Below are positions 1-6,223 of a stretch of DNA of 31,730 nt, piece by piece. Source of the DNA: DATGKR01 sp035294565. GTDB taxonomy: Bacteria > Actinomycetota > Acidimicrobiia > Acidimicrobiales > Palsa-688. The stretch lies in NCBI GenBank assembly GCA_035294565.1, contig DATGKR010000069.1, positions 1 to 31,730 on the forward strand, in the 5' to 3' direction. How positions within the stretch are numbered: the stretch's first letter is position 1; each line of letters starts with the position of its first letter. A program made the translations under genes and the position numbers. The notes below the pieces were generated by a model. That model ran no database searches, had not been told where the DNA came from, and worked only from the letters and a program-made list of their open reading frames with translations.

Positions 1-15
1 GGGCCGGGCATCTGG

Positions 16-612
16 TCAGCGGCGCATGCCGGTGAGATCCTCGGGCAGGTCGACGTCCCAGGCCAGTTCGGGCGAACGGACCACCCGCACCGGCACCCCC
101 AGGCGGCGCGCCTCGGACAGGTGTCTCCCGAACGACCCGGGGCCGTAGCCGAAGCGGAACGGCAGTCCGGCGCGCAGGGAGATCACGTTGGTCCCGTCGT
201 TCCGGCGGTCCGGTACGACCGTAACGCCCCGGCGGTCGGCGAGGCGGGCCAGGTTGCTGGCCAGCGGCAGGTCCGACGCGGCGACGATCACCGACGCGGC
301 CCCGAGGGCCCCGAGGCGCTCGAAGCCCGCCTGGACCGCCCCGTTGAGACCTTTGCCTGGCTCCCAGAGGACCTCGGCGCCGAGGCCGTTCGCCCAGTCG
401 GCGACCTCCTCGTCGTCGCAGACGACCGCCACGGGGAGAGCCCCGGCCGAGATCACCACCCGGGTGGCCATGGCGCGAGCCAGCTCGCGCCGCTCTTCCG
501 GTGACAGCGTCGCCGCCAGGCGGAGCTTCGCCCGGCGGAAAGCCTTGACCGGCATCAGGACGGCGTCACCGCCGGCCAGCGGCCCCTCGGTCGGCGACGC
601 CACAGAGCCCAT
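16..612 (-). CDS. cofC: 2-phospho-L-lactate / phosphoenolpyruvate guanylyltransferase (CofC/FbiD family)
   Basis: This 198-aa protein should transfer GMP from GTP to phosphoenolpyruvate or 2-phospholactate, giving the activated three-carbon unit used to build coenzyme F420. Seen: the family N-terminal motif MPVKAFRRAKLRL (residues 20-32), an SDLP metal/nucleotide motif (113-116), DGTNV (139-143), a GSFGRH segment and a C-terminal DVDLPEDL. This pattern and the length fit CofC/FbiD better than MobA or other nucleotidyltransferases. The ATG at 612 gives a 19-residue extension before the conserved domain; the ATG at 555 (Met20) is an equally possible start. It is divergent from the RpiB-family gene, with 31 bp between the starts. 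No other F420 gene lies in the window. Confidence 0.86.
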   Translation of the reverse strand: MGSVASPTEGPLAGGDAVLMPVKAFRRAKLRLAATLSPEERRELARAMATRVVISAGALPVAVVCDDEEVADWANGLGAEVLWEPGKGLNGAVQAGFERLGALGAASVIVAASDLPLASNLARLADRRGVTVVPDRRNDGTNVISLRAGLPFRFGYGPGSFGRHLSEARRLGVPVRVVRSPELAWDVDLPEDLTGMRR

Positions 613-630
613 AGTAAGGAGGCGGGCAGC

Positions 631-646
631 TACTCTCGATCAGGTG
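631..646 (+). promoter_or_regulatory. Leaderless-type -10 box of the rpiB operon
   Basis: TACTCT (631-636) is followed by exactly 7 nt and then the GTG start at 644. No Shine-Dalgarno sequence is placed for this start. The TANNNT-N7-start arrangement recurs in the window and is known for actinobacterial leaderless transcripts; use here is inferred. Confidence 0.5.
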
Positions 647-1057
647 CGAGTGGCGTTCGGCTCCGACGAGGATGCTCCGCTGGCAGCAGCGGTGGTCGAG
701 CACCTGCGCCGATCCGGCCACAGCGTAGACGTGGTCGCCCAGGGTTCCCCGTGGCCGCAGGTCGGCCGGTCCGTCGCCGAGCGGGTAGCGGCCGGCGAGG
801 CGGACTTCGGCGTGGTTTGCTGCTGGACCGGAACCGGGGTGTGCATTGCCGCGAACAAGGTCCGCCAGGTGCGCGCTGCGCTTTGCGGGGACGCACAGAC
901 GGCCGCCGGGGCGCGGCGCTGGAACGACGCCAACGTCCTCGCCCTTTCGATCCGCACCACGACCGAAGCGCTGGCCGCAGAGATCCTCGACGCCTTCCTG
1001 TCCTCCGCGCCCGAGCCCGGCGAGCGGGAGGCGATCGACTCGGTCGAGTCGGTGTGA
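644..1057 (+). CDS. rpiB: RpiB/LacA/LacB-family sugar-phosphate isomerase (variant active site)
   Basis: A 137-aa protein of the ribose-5-phosphate isomerase B fold; the family interconverts ribose 5-phosphate and ribulose 5-phosphate or related sugar phosphates. Seen: N-terminal FGSDEDAPL, the core CWTGTGVCIAANK (60-72) matching the family CGTGxGxxIAANK with Cys60 at the catalytic cysteine, and WNDANVLAL (93-101). Odd: the His of the usual DH motif is Glu9, and the His of HNDxNVLA, thought to open the sugar ring in E. coli RpiB, is Trp93. The substrate may therefore differ from ribose 5-phosphate. The GTG start is chosen from the -10 spacing and from where homology begins; the frame is open far upstream, but that stretch is antisense to cofC. 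The stop overlaps the next start by 4 nt (GTGA). Confidence 0.82.
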   Translation: MRVAFGSDEDAPLAAAVVEHLRRSGHSVDVVAQGSPWPQVGRSVAERVAAGEADFGVVCCWTGTGVCIAANKVRQVRAALCGDAQTAAGARRWNDANVLALSIRTTTEALAAEILDAFLSSAPEPGEREAIDSVESV

Positions 1058-1800
1058 CCGACGCGCCGGCGATCAGAGAGCTCCTCCCGTCGAGCCGGCT
1101 GTTGTCCGGTCCGGCGGACCTGGAGGACTTCTACGCCGTCCCCGCCCGGCGGCATCTCAGGCTGGACTTCGTGTCCTCCCTCGACGGGGCGGTGGAGTTG
1201 CACGGGCGCAGCGGCCCGCTCGGGGGGGGCGCCGACCGGGCGGCGTTCCTGGCGATGCGGGCGGTGGCCGACGTCGTGCTGGTGGGCGCGGGAACCGTGC
1301 GCGCCGAGGGTTACGGGCCGGTGGGGCTCGACGAGGACGCCCGCGGCCGCCGGCTGCGGCGCGGGCAGGCGGAGATCCCGGCGCTGGCGGTCGTCACCGC
1401 ACGCGGGGCACTGGACCCCGATGCCCGGATTTTCGGTGGGAAACGGCGCGTGCTGGTGCTGACCAGCGCCGCGGCCGCGGGTGTGAACCCCGAGCTCACC
1501 CGGGTCGCAGACGTGGTGGTGTGCGGCGACGACCGAGTGGACCTGCGGTCGGCCCTCTCCGCTCTCGCCGGGCGGGGCCTGACCCGGGTGCTGTGCGAGG
1601 GAGGCCCGGAGCTCACCCGCTCGCTGCTGATCGCCGGCGTGGTAGACGAGCTGTGCCTCACCTTCAGCCCCGTTGTTGCCGGTGCCGGCCACCGCGGCCT
1701 CGGCGGCGACGGGCCGCTGCCCGGGCCGGTGCAGTTCTCCCTGGAAGGTCTGCTCCACGGTGGGGGGATGCTCCTCGCCCGCTACAGGAGGGCGGCTTGA
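1054..1800 (+). CDS. RibD C-terminal / dihydrofolate-reductase-like pyrimidine reductase family protein
   Basis: This 248-aa protein has the RibD-C (bacterial bifunctional deaminase-reductase C-terminal) fold, an NADPH-dependent reductase related to DHFR. Seen: RLDFVSSLDGAV near residue 40, the AVADVVLVGAGTVRAE segment that contacts NADPH in this family, and CEGGPELTRSLL followed by VDELCLTFSPVVAG toward the C-terminus. No deaminase domain is attached, so it is a stand-alone reductase. Riboflavin synthesis is possible, but stand-alone actinobacterial members of this family do not all act there. The GTG start overlaps the rpiB stop by 4 nt, and the stop overlaps the TTG start of rnhB (TTGA), so translation is probably coupled across all three genes. 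Confidence 0.82.
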   Translation: MTDAPAIRELLPSSRLLSGPADLEDFYAVPARRHLRLDFVSSLDGAVELHGRSGPLGGGADRAAFLAMRAVADVVLVGAGTVRAEGYGPVGLDEDARGRRLRRGQAEIPALAVVTARGALDPDARIFGGKRRVLVLTSAAAAGVNPELTRVADVVVCGDDRVDLRSALSALAGRGLTRVLCEGGPELTRSLLIAGVVDELCLTFSPVVAGAGHRGLGGDGPLPGPVQFSLEGLLHGGGMLLARYRRAA

Positions 1801-2504
1801 GGAGCCGCCCGCCGAGCCGCGCCGTGGAACGAGCTCTCCTGGAGGAGGGCTACCGGGTGATCGTCGGTGTGGACGAGGTGGGACGGGGAGCCTGGGCGGG
1901 CCCGATAATGGTCGGCGCAGCCGTGCTGCCGCCCGATCGCCGGGTCTACAGGGTGAGGGACTCCAAGGCGCTGACCGAACCAGAGCGCGAACGCCTTTTC
2001 GGGCGGGTCGCCCGCTGGTGCACGGCGTGGGCGGTGGGGGCGGCGTCGGAGTCCGAGTGCGACGAGGTGGGCATGGCCGAAGCGCAGCGCCGAGCCGCCC
2101 GGCGGGCCCTGGAGGGCCTCGGCCTGGAACCCGACCGGGTGCTGGTCGACGGCAACTGGGACTTCGTCGGGACAGGCCGCACCACCCGCATAGTCAAAGG
2201 TGACGCCACCTGCCTCTCGATCGCCGCGGCTTCGATCCTGGCCAAGGTCACGCGGGACCGGTACATGCGCGCCGAAGCGGTCAACTACCCGGCGTACGAG
2301 TTCGACTCCAACAAGGGCTACCCGTGTCCCCGCCACAAGATGGCGCTCAGCGCGCTGGGCCCCTCCGCCATCCACCGCCGGACCTGGGTGTTCATGGAGG
2401 GCCTTCCCTGGGGGATCGCCGGGGCAAGAGCGGCGCCGCGCCGGCCGGCGGCGGTGGGCCCCAGCCCGGCCGGGCCGTCCTTTTTCCGTCAAGGAAGCCT
2501 CTAA
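1797..2504 (+). CDS. rnhB: Ribonuclease HII
   Basis: RNase HII (235 aa) nicks RNA-DNA hybrids and removes misincorporated ribonucleotides. Seen: GVDEVGRG with Asp26/Glu27, VDGN with Asp118, KGDA with Asp136, and AAASILAKVTRD; the spacing of the four acidic residues is the same as in E. coli RNase HII (16/17/108/126). The TTG at 1797 follows AGGAGG (1786-1791) with 5 nt between and overlaps the upstream stop; GTG at 1824 is a weaker alternative. About 30 C-terminal residues rich in Ala, Pro and Arg extend beyond the conserved fold. Its TAA shares CTAA (2501-2504) with the TAG of the convergent lipoprotein gene. Confidence 0.93.
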   Translation: MRSRPPSRAVERALLEEGYRVIVGVDEVGRGAWAGPIMVGAAVLPPDRRVYRVRDSKALTEPERERLFGRVARWCTAWAVGAASESECDEVGMAEAQRRAARRALEGLGLEPDRVLVDGNWDFVGTGRTTRIVKGDATCLSIAAASILAKVTRDRYMRAEAVNYPAYEFDSNKGYPCPRHKMALSALGPSAIHRRTWVFMEGLPWGIAGARAAPRRPAAVGPSPAGPSFFRQGSL

Positions 2505-4942
2505 GCGCTGGAGGGTTCCTTCTGGGCAACCCCCCCGCCCGCCGTCGGGGTGCCGCTCCACACCGCCAGCTGCCCGTCGACGGCGCCCGCCACGAACAAC
2601 TCCCGACCGTGAAAGGCGACCAGATCCACGCTCGCCGAGGTGTTCCCCGTCCACGGGGCCGTCGCGGTGTCCACCGGCTGCCAGGACGAGCCGCCGTCGG
2701 TGGAGACCCACAGCGATTCCCCGCCGTCGCCGAGGGTGGCGAGGGGGCCGACCAACCCGTCGGTCCCGTCGGCCGCGGCGGGGCCGGCCGCCCCGACCTG
2801 ACCAGAGAGGTCCGAGCGCAGCGGGCCGCCCGCCGGGTCGTCGCTGGCTATGGCGGCCCAACGCTCCCCGGTGGCCGCCAGGTCCACGAAGGGGGGAGCG
2901 TCGGCGGCGAAACCCGATGCCGCCACAGCCGTCCAATGCGACCCGCCCGCGCTGCGCCAGAGGCCCGGAAGGGGTTCGCCGTCGGCGGCGGACGCCTGGC
3001 CGAACGCCACCAGCCCGCCGCCGACCGGGATGCATCCGGACATGGCGGCCGTGGCCCCGGCGGGGGGTGAGGGCTGCACAGCGGCGCGCCGCCACTGGGC
3101 CCCTGAGGGGGAGAACCACGCTGCCGGCTGCCAGCCGGCGGCCGTCACCCCGCCGCCCGCCACCGCGTTACCCGAGCCCGAACGAGAAGCAGGGGCGAGC
3201 GTCGCGCCTACGGCAGCCGCGCCGGCCGTGGGTGACGTGCAGATCCCATCCACCGTCTCGATCTCGGGCGCTGCCTCGGGGGGGCCCAGGCCCCCGGCGG
3301 GGGACCAGACGGCGCCGTCGGCGCTCGACCAGCCCTGCGGGGACAGGGTGTCCGTGCCGCCGGCCGCCACCCAACCCGACGCCGAGCGCGCCGCGGCGGC
3401 GCCGGGCGACGGAAGCGAGCGGGGCTCGAAAACGGCGGCAGCCGCGGCAGGAGCCGGTGCCCACGACGATCCGTCCGCCGACGCGAGGTAGCGGACGCCG
3501 GCGGCGGCGTCGCCTATCGACTGTGGTGGGGTCAGCACCTCGACCGACAGCACCAGACCCGAAGAGCCGTCGTGGAGCGCCACGGGGCGCACGAACGGTC
3601 TCACCGGCCCGAAGACGGCGGGATCCGACGACGGCTGCGCCCATCCCGCCTGCCCCCCGCTGAGCAGGTGCGCCTCGCCGGGGTCCCCGTCGGCGACGAC
3701 CGTCACCTGGGGGGTGGCCGCCACGAGCGTGGCGCGCCAGCCGTCGGCGCCGGCCAGGGTGGCCGGCAGAGCAGCGCTCGACCAGTGGATCCCGTCGGAG
3801 GAGCGCCACACCTCGCCGCCGCTCGGGCCGCCGCCGGCCGCGACCAGGGCTATCCCTCCGGTCACGGTCGCGATCGACGCGACCGCCCGCGCCGCCGAAC
3901 CCCCCGAAGGGCCGAACGGCGGCTGGGGGGCGGACGGCGCCGGGGTGCCGGCGAAGTCGGTGGAAGGCTGGCTCCAGCTCACCCCGTCCGGGGAGATCCA
4001 CGAGGCGGGGACCCAGCCGTCACCCGTGTCGAGCGCCCCGACCGCCACCAGGCCGCCGTCGCCGAGGGGTGCCAGCGAGTAGATGGCCCGGTCGCCAGGC
4101 CCGGCCAGCTCGCCGTGCGCGGTGGTCACCTGCGACCAGTCGAAGCCGTTCCCGCTCGACCAGACCGCCGCCGACTGGTAGGGACCGGTCTGCTCCGAGC
4201 CGGCGGCGTAGACCTTCGACCCCACGGCGGCGAGGGTGTCGACTCTCGCCCCGGCGGCCGCCTCGATCTGCTTCTCTGCGGACCGGTCCTCGGACCACGT
4301 CCGGCCGTCGGGGGACGACCACAAGGCGAAGCGCCCGTCGAGCGAGCCGGCGGCGAAGAAGCCGAGCGCGCCGGCCGCTACGAGGTCCATGTCCGACGTA
4401 GCACCGGCCTGCGGCACGGGGACGGCCTCGAAGGGCGCGCCGGGCCGGGCGGAGAGCCACGCCGCTGCCTGCTGTCCGCTGCCGGTGCCGAGCGAGCCGA
4501 CAACCACGGTTCTACCGTCGTACTGGGCCGCCGCCTGAGCCTGGGCGGGACCCGGTGCCGGCAGCGCTGACGGCACCCAGGTCCTCGCGTCGGCGGACGT
4601 CCAGTACAGCGCCGAGGGGACCCCGTTGGTGCCGTAGCGGCTGCCCACGGCGATCCAGTTCTCGCCCGGAGGAGGGGCGAGGACGGCGGCGATGGTGGCG
4701 CCGGCCCCGCCTCCGAGGAGGAGAGCCGGGGAGCCCGAGCGGCTCCAGGTGTACGGCGAGGGAGGATAGTAGGGGGGTGCGTCGGTGGTCGGCGGGGAGG
4801 CGGACGTCGGCGCCGTCGTCGGCGCCGCCCGGTGGGCGCCCGCAGAGCACGCCGCCAGCACCAGCGCGGCTGCTGCCGCTGCGACGAGCGGGACCGGTGA
4901 CCTCCGGAGCCGTCGCCAAACCCTCGGGGGGGAGCTTCTCAA
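2501..4942 (-). CDS. Large secreted lipoprotein with sialidase/propeller-like repeats, function unknown
   Basis: An 813-aa exported lipoprotein. The N-terminus has an Arg-rich region, a hydrophobic stretch (17-31) and a lipobox LAAC with Cys32, followed by a Thr/Ala/Pro linker. The rest is a long run of short repeats with a motif like WSS-DG-W (WTSADARTW, WSSPDGRTW, WSSGNGFDW, WISPDGVSW, WRSSDGIHW, WSSADGAVW, WVSTDGGSW), typical of BNR/sialidase-like beta-propellers. No catalytic residues can be assigned; a surface scaffold or binding role is a guess. The start is TTG at 4942 with no good Shine-Dalgarno, 7 nt after the stop of the upstream small gene, so the two are probably co-transcribed. 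Only the lipobox and repeats are directly visible. Confidence 0.8.
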   Translation of the reverse strand: MRSSPPRVWRRLRRSPVPLVAAAAAALVLAACSAGAHRAAPTTAPTSASPPTTDAPPYYPPSPYTWSRSGSPALLLGGGAGATIAAVLAPPPGENWIAVGSRYGTNGVPSALYWTSADARTWVPSALPAPGPAQAQAAAQYDGRTVVVGSLGTGSGQQAAAWLSARPGAPFEAVPVPQAGATSDMDLVAAGALGFFAAGSLDGRFALWSSPDGRTWSEDRSAEKQIEAAAGARVDTLAAVGSKVYAAGSEQTGPYQSAAVWSSGNGFDWSQVTTAHGELAGPGDRAIYSLAPLGDGGLVAVGALDTGDGWVPASWISPDGVSWSQPSTDFAGTPAPSAPQPPFGPSGGSAARAVASIATVTGGIALVAAGGGPSGGEVWRSSDGIHWSSAALPATLAGADGWRATLVAATPQVTVVADGDPGEAHLLSGGQAGWAQPSSDPAVFGPVRPFVRPVALHDGSSGLVLSVEVLTPPQSIGDAAAGVRYLASADGSSWAPAPAAAAAVFEPRSLPSPGAAAARSASGWVAAGGTDTLSPQGWSSADGAVWSPAGGLGPPEAAPEIETVDGICTSPTAGAAAVGATLAPASRSGSGNAVAGGGVTAAGWQPAAWFSPSGAQWRRAAVQPSPPAGATAAMSGCIPVGGGLVAFGQASAADGEPLPGLWRSAGGSHWTAVAASGFAADAPPFVDLAATGERWAAIASDDPAGGPLRSDLSGQVGAAGPAAADGTDGLVGPLATLGDGGESLWVSTDGGSSWQPVDTATAPWTGNTSASVDLVAFHGRELFVAGAVDGQLAVWSGTPTAGGGVAQKEPSSA

Positions 4943-4949
4943 AGGTGTT

Positions 4950-5318
4950 TCAGCGGCTGCTCAGGCGGAAGCCGTCACCGCCGTCGCCGCGGCGCCAGAC
5001 CTGCCACCACCTCTTCGACGCCCGCTCGGACTCGATCTCCTTCACGATCTCCGGTCCGGCGGCGGTGACGATGGCGTTGGCGTCGGAGAGCAGTTCCGCG
5101 ACCTCCTCGGCCGGCTCGTCCGGTTCGGCCTCGACGGGCGGGCGCCCGAGGGAGCCGAGGACGAACGACCCGTCGATCACGTCGGGCTGGTAGCGGGAGC
5201 AGTCGTCAGGGCAGCGCCAGGGTGCCTCGGGGGCGAGGTTGAGCACGCAGAACCTGGCGACCTCGCCGGTGTCGTAGGTGCGGCTCTGGAAGTGGCGGCA
5301 GTCCTCGCGCATCGGCAC
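4950..5318 (-). CDS. Small conserved protein with four N-terminal cysteines
   Basis: A 122-aa protein whose N-terminal 40 residues hold Cys7, Cys24, Cys36 and Cys40, with CRHFQSRTY at the start and APWRCPDDCSRY around the last pair. The spacing suggests a small metal (zinc or Fe-S) site. The middle is acidic (PDEPAEEVAELL) and the C-terminus ends in a Trp/Arg-rich tail (RWWQVWRR) that could touch a membrane or nucleic acid. I know similar uncharacterised actinobacterial proteins but no function. GTG at 5318 is favoured because a CACGAT -10-like box on the minus strand (5325-5330) lies 6 nt before it; ATG at 5312 is possible. It precedes the lipoprotein gene by 7 nt. Confidence 0.72.
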   Translation of the reverse strand: MPMREDCRHFQSRTYDTGEVARFCVLNLAPEAPWRCPDDCSRYQPDVIDGSFVLGSLGRPPVEAEPDEPAEEVAELLSDANAIVTAAGPEIVKEIESERASKRWWQVWRRGDGGDGFRLSSR

Positions 5319-5420
5319 CGGCCCATCGTGTCACTTCGCCTCCCCGGCCGCACGGCATCGCCCGGCTCCCGCTCCCGGCGATCCTCCGGGGCCGCGCGTG
5401 GCGCCTGGCGGCGGCGACCC

Positions 5421-5436
5421 TAGACTTCCCGCGATG
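5421..5436 (+). promoter_or_regulatory. Leaderless-type -10 box of the marR gene
   Basis: TAGACT (5421-5426) is followed by 7 nt and the ATG at 5434; no Shine-Dalgarno is present in the 7 nt. No clear -35 box is visible. Confidence 0.5.
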
Positions 5437-5865
5437 GCGAGCCCCGCCCACACCGACCTGGGAGGCGCTCTCCGCCTGGCGGTGCTCAGGTTGTCCCGAC
5501 GGCTCCGGCAGGAATCGGCGGGGGAGGTGACCCCCTCGCAGCTCTCGGCGTTGACCGTTCTCGCCCGCCACGGGGAGCTGACCCTGGGGGAGTTGGCCGC
5601 GATAGAGCGGATCGCCCCACCGTCGATGACCCGCATAGCCGCCCGCCTGGAGGAAGCGGGCCTCCTGGAGCGCCGGCCGGACGCCTCCGACCGGCGGGTC
5701 GCCCGCGTGGTGTTGAGCGATGCGGGGAGGAAGCTGGTGGCGGCGAGCCGCCAGCGCGGCGACGCGTTCGTCTCCTCCCGCCTCGGCGCCCTCACCGGCG
5801 AGGAACAAGAGGTTCTCGCCCGCGCCGTGCCGCTGCTGGAACGCCTCGCCTCCCAAGACGACTGA
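5434..5865 (+). CDS. MarR-family transcriptional regulator
   Basis: A 143-aa winged-helix regulator that should bind DNA as a dimer. Seen: TPSQLSALTVLARHGELTLGELA (helix-turn-helix entry, about residues 35-57), APPSMTRIAARLEEAGLLERRPDASDRR (recognition helix and wing, about 63-90; the DxRxxxxxLT-like DRRVARVVLSDAGR is typical), and a C-terminal dimerisation helix. Length is normal for the family. The ATG at 5434 is chosen because it begins the conserved protein and is 7 nt after a -10 box. Twenty-eight bases after its stop lies a pair of 15-bp repeats, one overlapping a TTGACA box, which are candidate binding sites; this link is inferred from position only. Ligand unknown. Confidence 0.88.
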   Translation: MASPAHTDLGGALRLAVLRLSRRLRQESAGEVTPSQLSALTVLARHGELTLGELAAIERIAPPSMTRIAARLEEAGLLERRPDASDRRVARVVLSDAGRKLVAASRQRGDAFVSSRLGALTGEEQEVLARAVPLLERLASQDD

Positions 5866-5892
5866 GAAGCCGTCCGCCTGGCCGGGCCTATC

Positions 5893-5938
5893 TCTATACA
5901 AGATGGCAGCTGTGACGCATGTCTCTTGACAAGATAGC
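5893..5938 (+). promoter_or_regulatory. Two operator-like 15-bp repeats downstream of marR
   Basis: TCTATACAAGATGGC (5893-5907) and TCTTGACAAGATAGC (5924-5938) match at 12 of 15 positions and start 31 bp apart, close to three helical turns. The second contains the 11-bp palindrome TCTTGACAAGA (5924-5934), which covers the TTGACA of the downstream promoter. Size, symmetry and placement suit a dimeric MarR protein. Function is inferred. Confidence 0.45.
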
Positions 5939-5955
5939 GGCTTTCCGGGCATACT
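5926..5955 (+). promoter_or_regulatory. Sigma-70-type promoter upstream of the malic enzyme
   Basis: A consensus TTGACA (5926-5931) is followed after 18 nt by CATACT (5950-5955). Transcription would begin near 5962, leaving a leader of about 260 nt before the ATG at 6224. It is the only perfect -35 hexamer I noticed among the promoters examined in this window. Confidence 0.5.
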
Positions 5956-5965
5956 GGTTACATCG

Positions 5966-6143
5966 CTCGGGGCGAACCCCCCCCTCGCCCCTCGAGCCTG
6001 GCGCGAAGGACCGGTTCCCTCCCCCCCGACCGGTCCTTCGTCGCGTCCGGGGCCGTCCTCCCTCGCCGCCCGTTGGGCACGTTCGGGTCGAGGCCTCGGT
6101 CCGACCCTCCCCCCGGGGGCCCGCAGCCGGGCCTCGCCCGAAC
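5966..6143 (+). other. Structured non-coding segment (possible 5' leader or small RNA) before the malic enzyme gene
   Basis: Three nested or successive inverted repeats are visible. First: GGGGCGA (5969-5975) pairs with TCGCCCC (5985-5991), extendable with one bulge. Second: a perfect 12-bp stem, CGAAGGACCGGT (6004-6015) with ACCGGTCCTTCG (6029-6040), around a 13-nt pyrimidine-rich loop. Third: GTTCGGGTCGAGGC (6081-6094) with GCCTCGCCCGAAC (6131-6143), one base bulged. None is followed by a T-run, so these are not standard terminators. No known riboswitch class was recognised. It may be the malic-enzyme leader or an independent RNA. Confidence 0.35.
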
Positions 6144-6166
6144 TCCCCCTCCTGAAGCGAATTGTA

Positions 6167-6182
6167 TGTGCCATCGGGCACA
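6167..6182. promoter_or_regulatory. 16-bp palindrome upstream of the malic enzyme gene
   Basis: TGTGCC (6167-6172), a 4-nt centre and GGCACA (6177-6182) form a perfect inverted repeat 41 bp before the ATG at 6224. It could be a second operator or a small hairpin near the ribosome entry region. The factor is unknown. Confidence 0.35.
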
Positions 6183-6223
6183 CCGGGCAAGGGCCAAGCC
6201 CATTTTTGCGCCAGACTCCGGAG

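Noticed and set aside
640..1758. Long antisense ORF opposite rpiB and the reductase gene
   Set aside because: Typical high-GC shadow frame; both plus-strand genes have clear conserved motifs.
2445..2480. Terminator at the end of rnhB (CCCGGCCGGG followed by TTTTT)
   Set aside because: It lies inside the rnhB reading frame and the palindrome is short; chance in a GC-rich tail is likely, though weak terminator function cannot be excluded.
6004..6040. Intrinsic terminator of marR
   Set aside because: The 12-bp hairpin lies downstream of a new promoter and has no T-run; a leader structure is more likely.
5919..6155. A 78-aa plus-strand ORF in the marR-malic enzyme gap
   Set aside because: Its start lies inside the promoter/operator, composition is Pro/Arg-rich, and no start signal or domain is visible.
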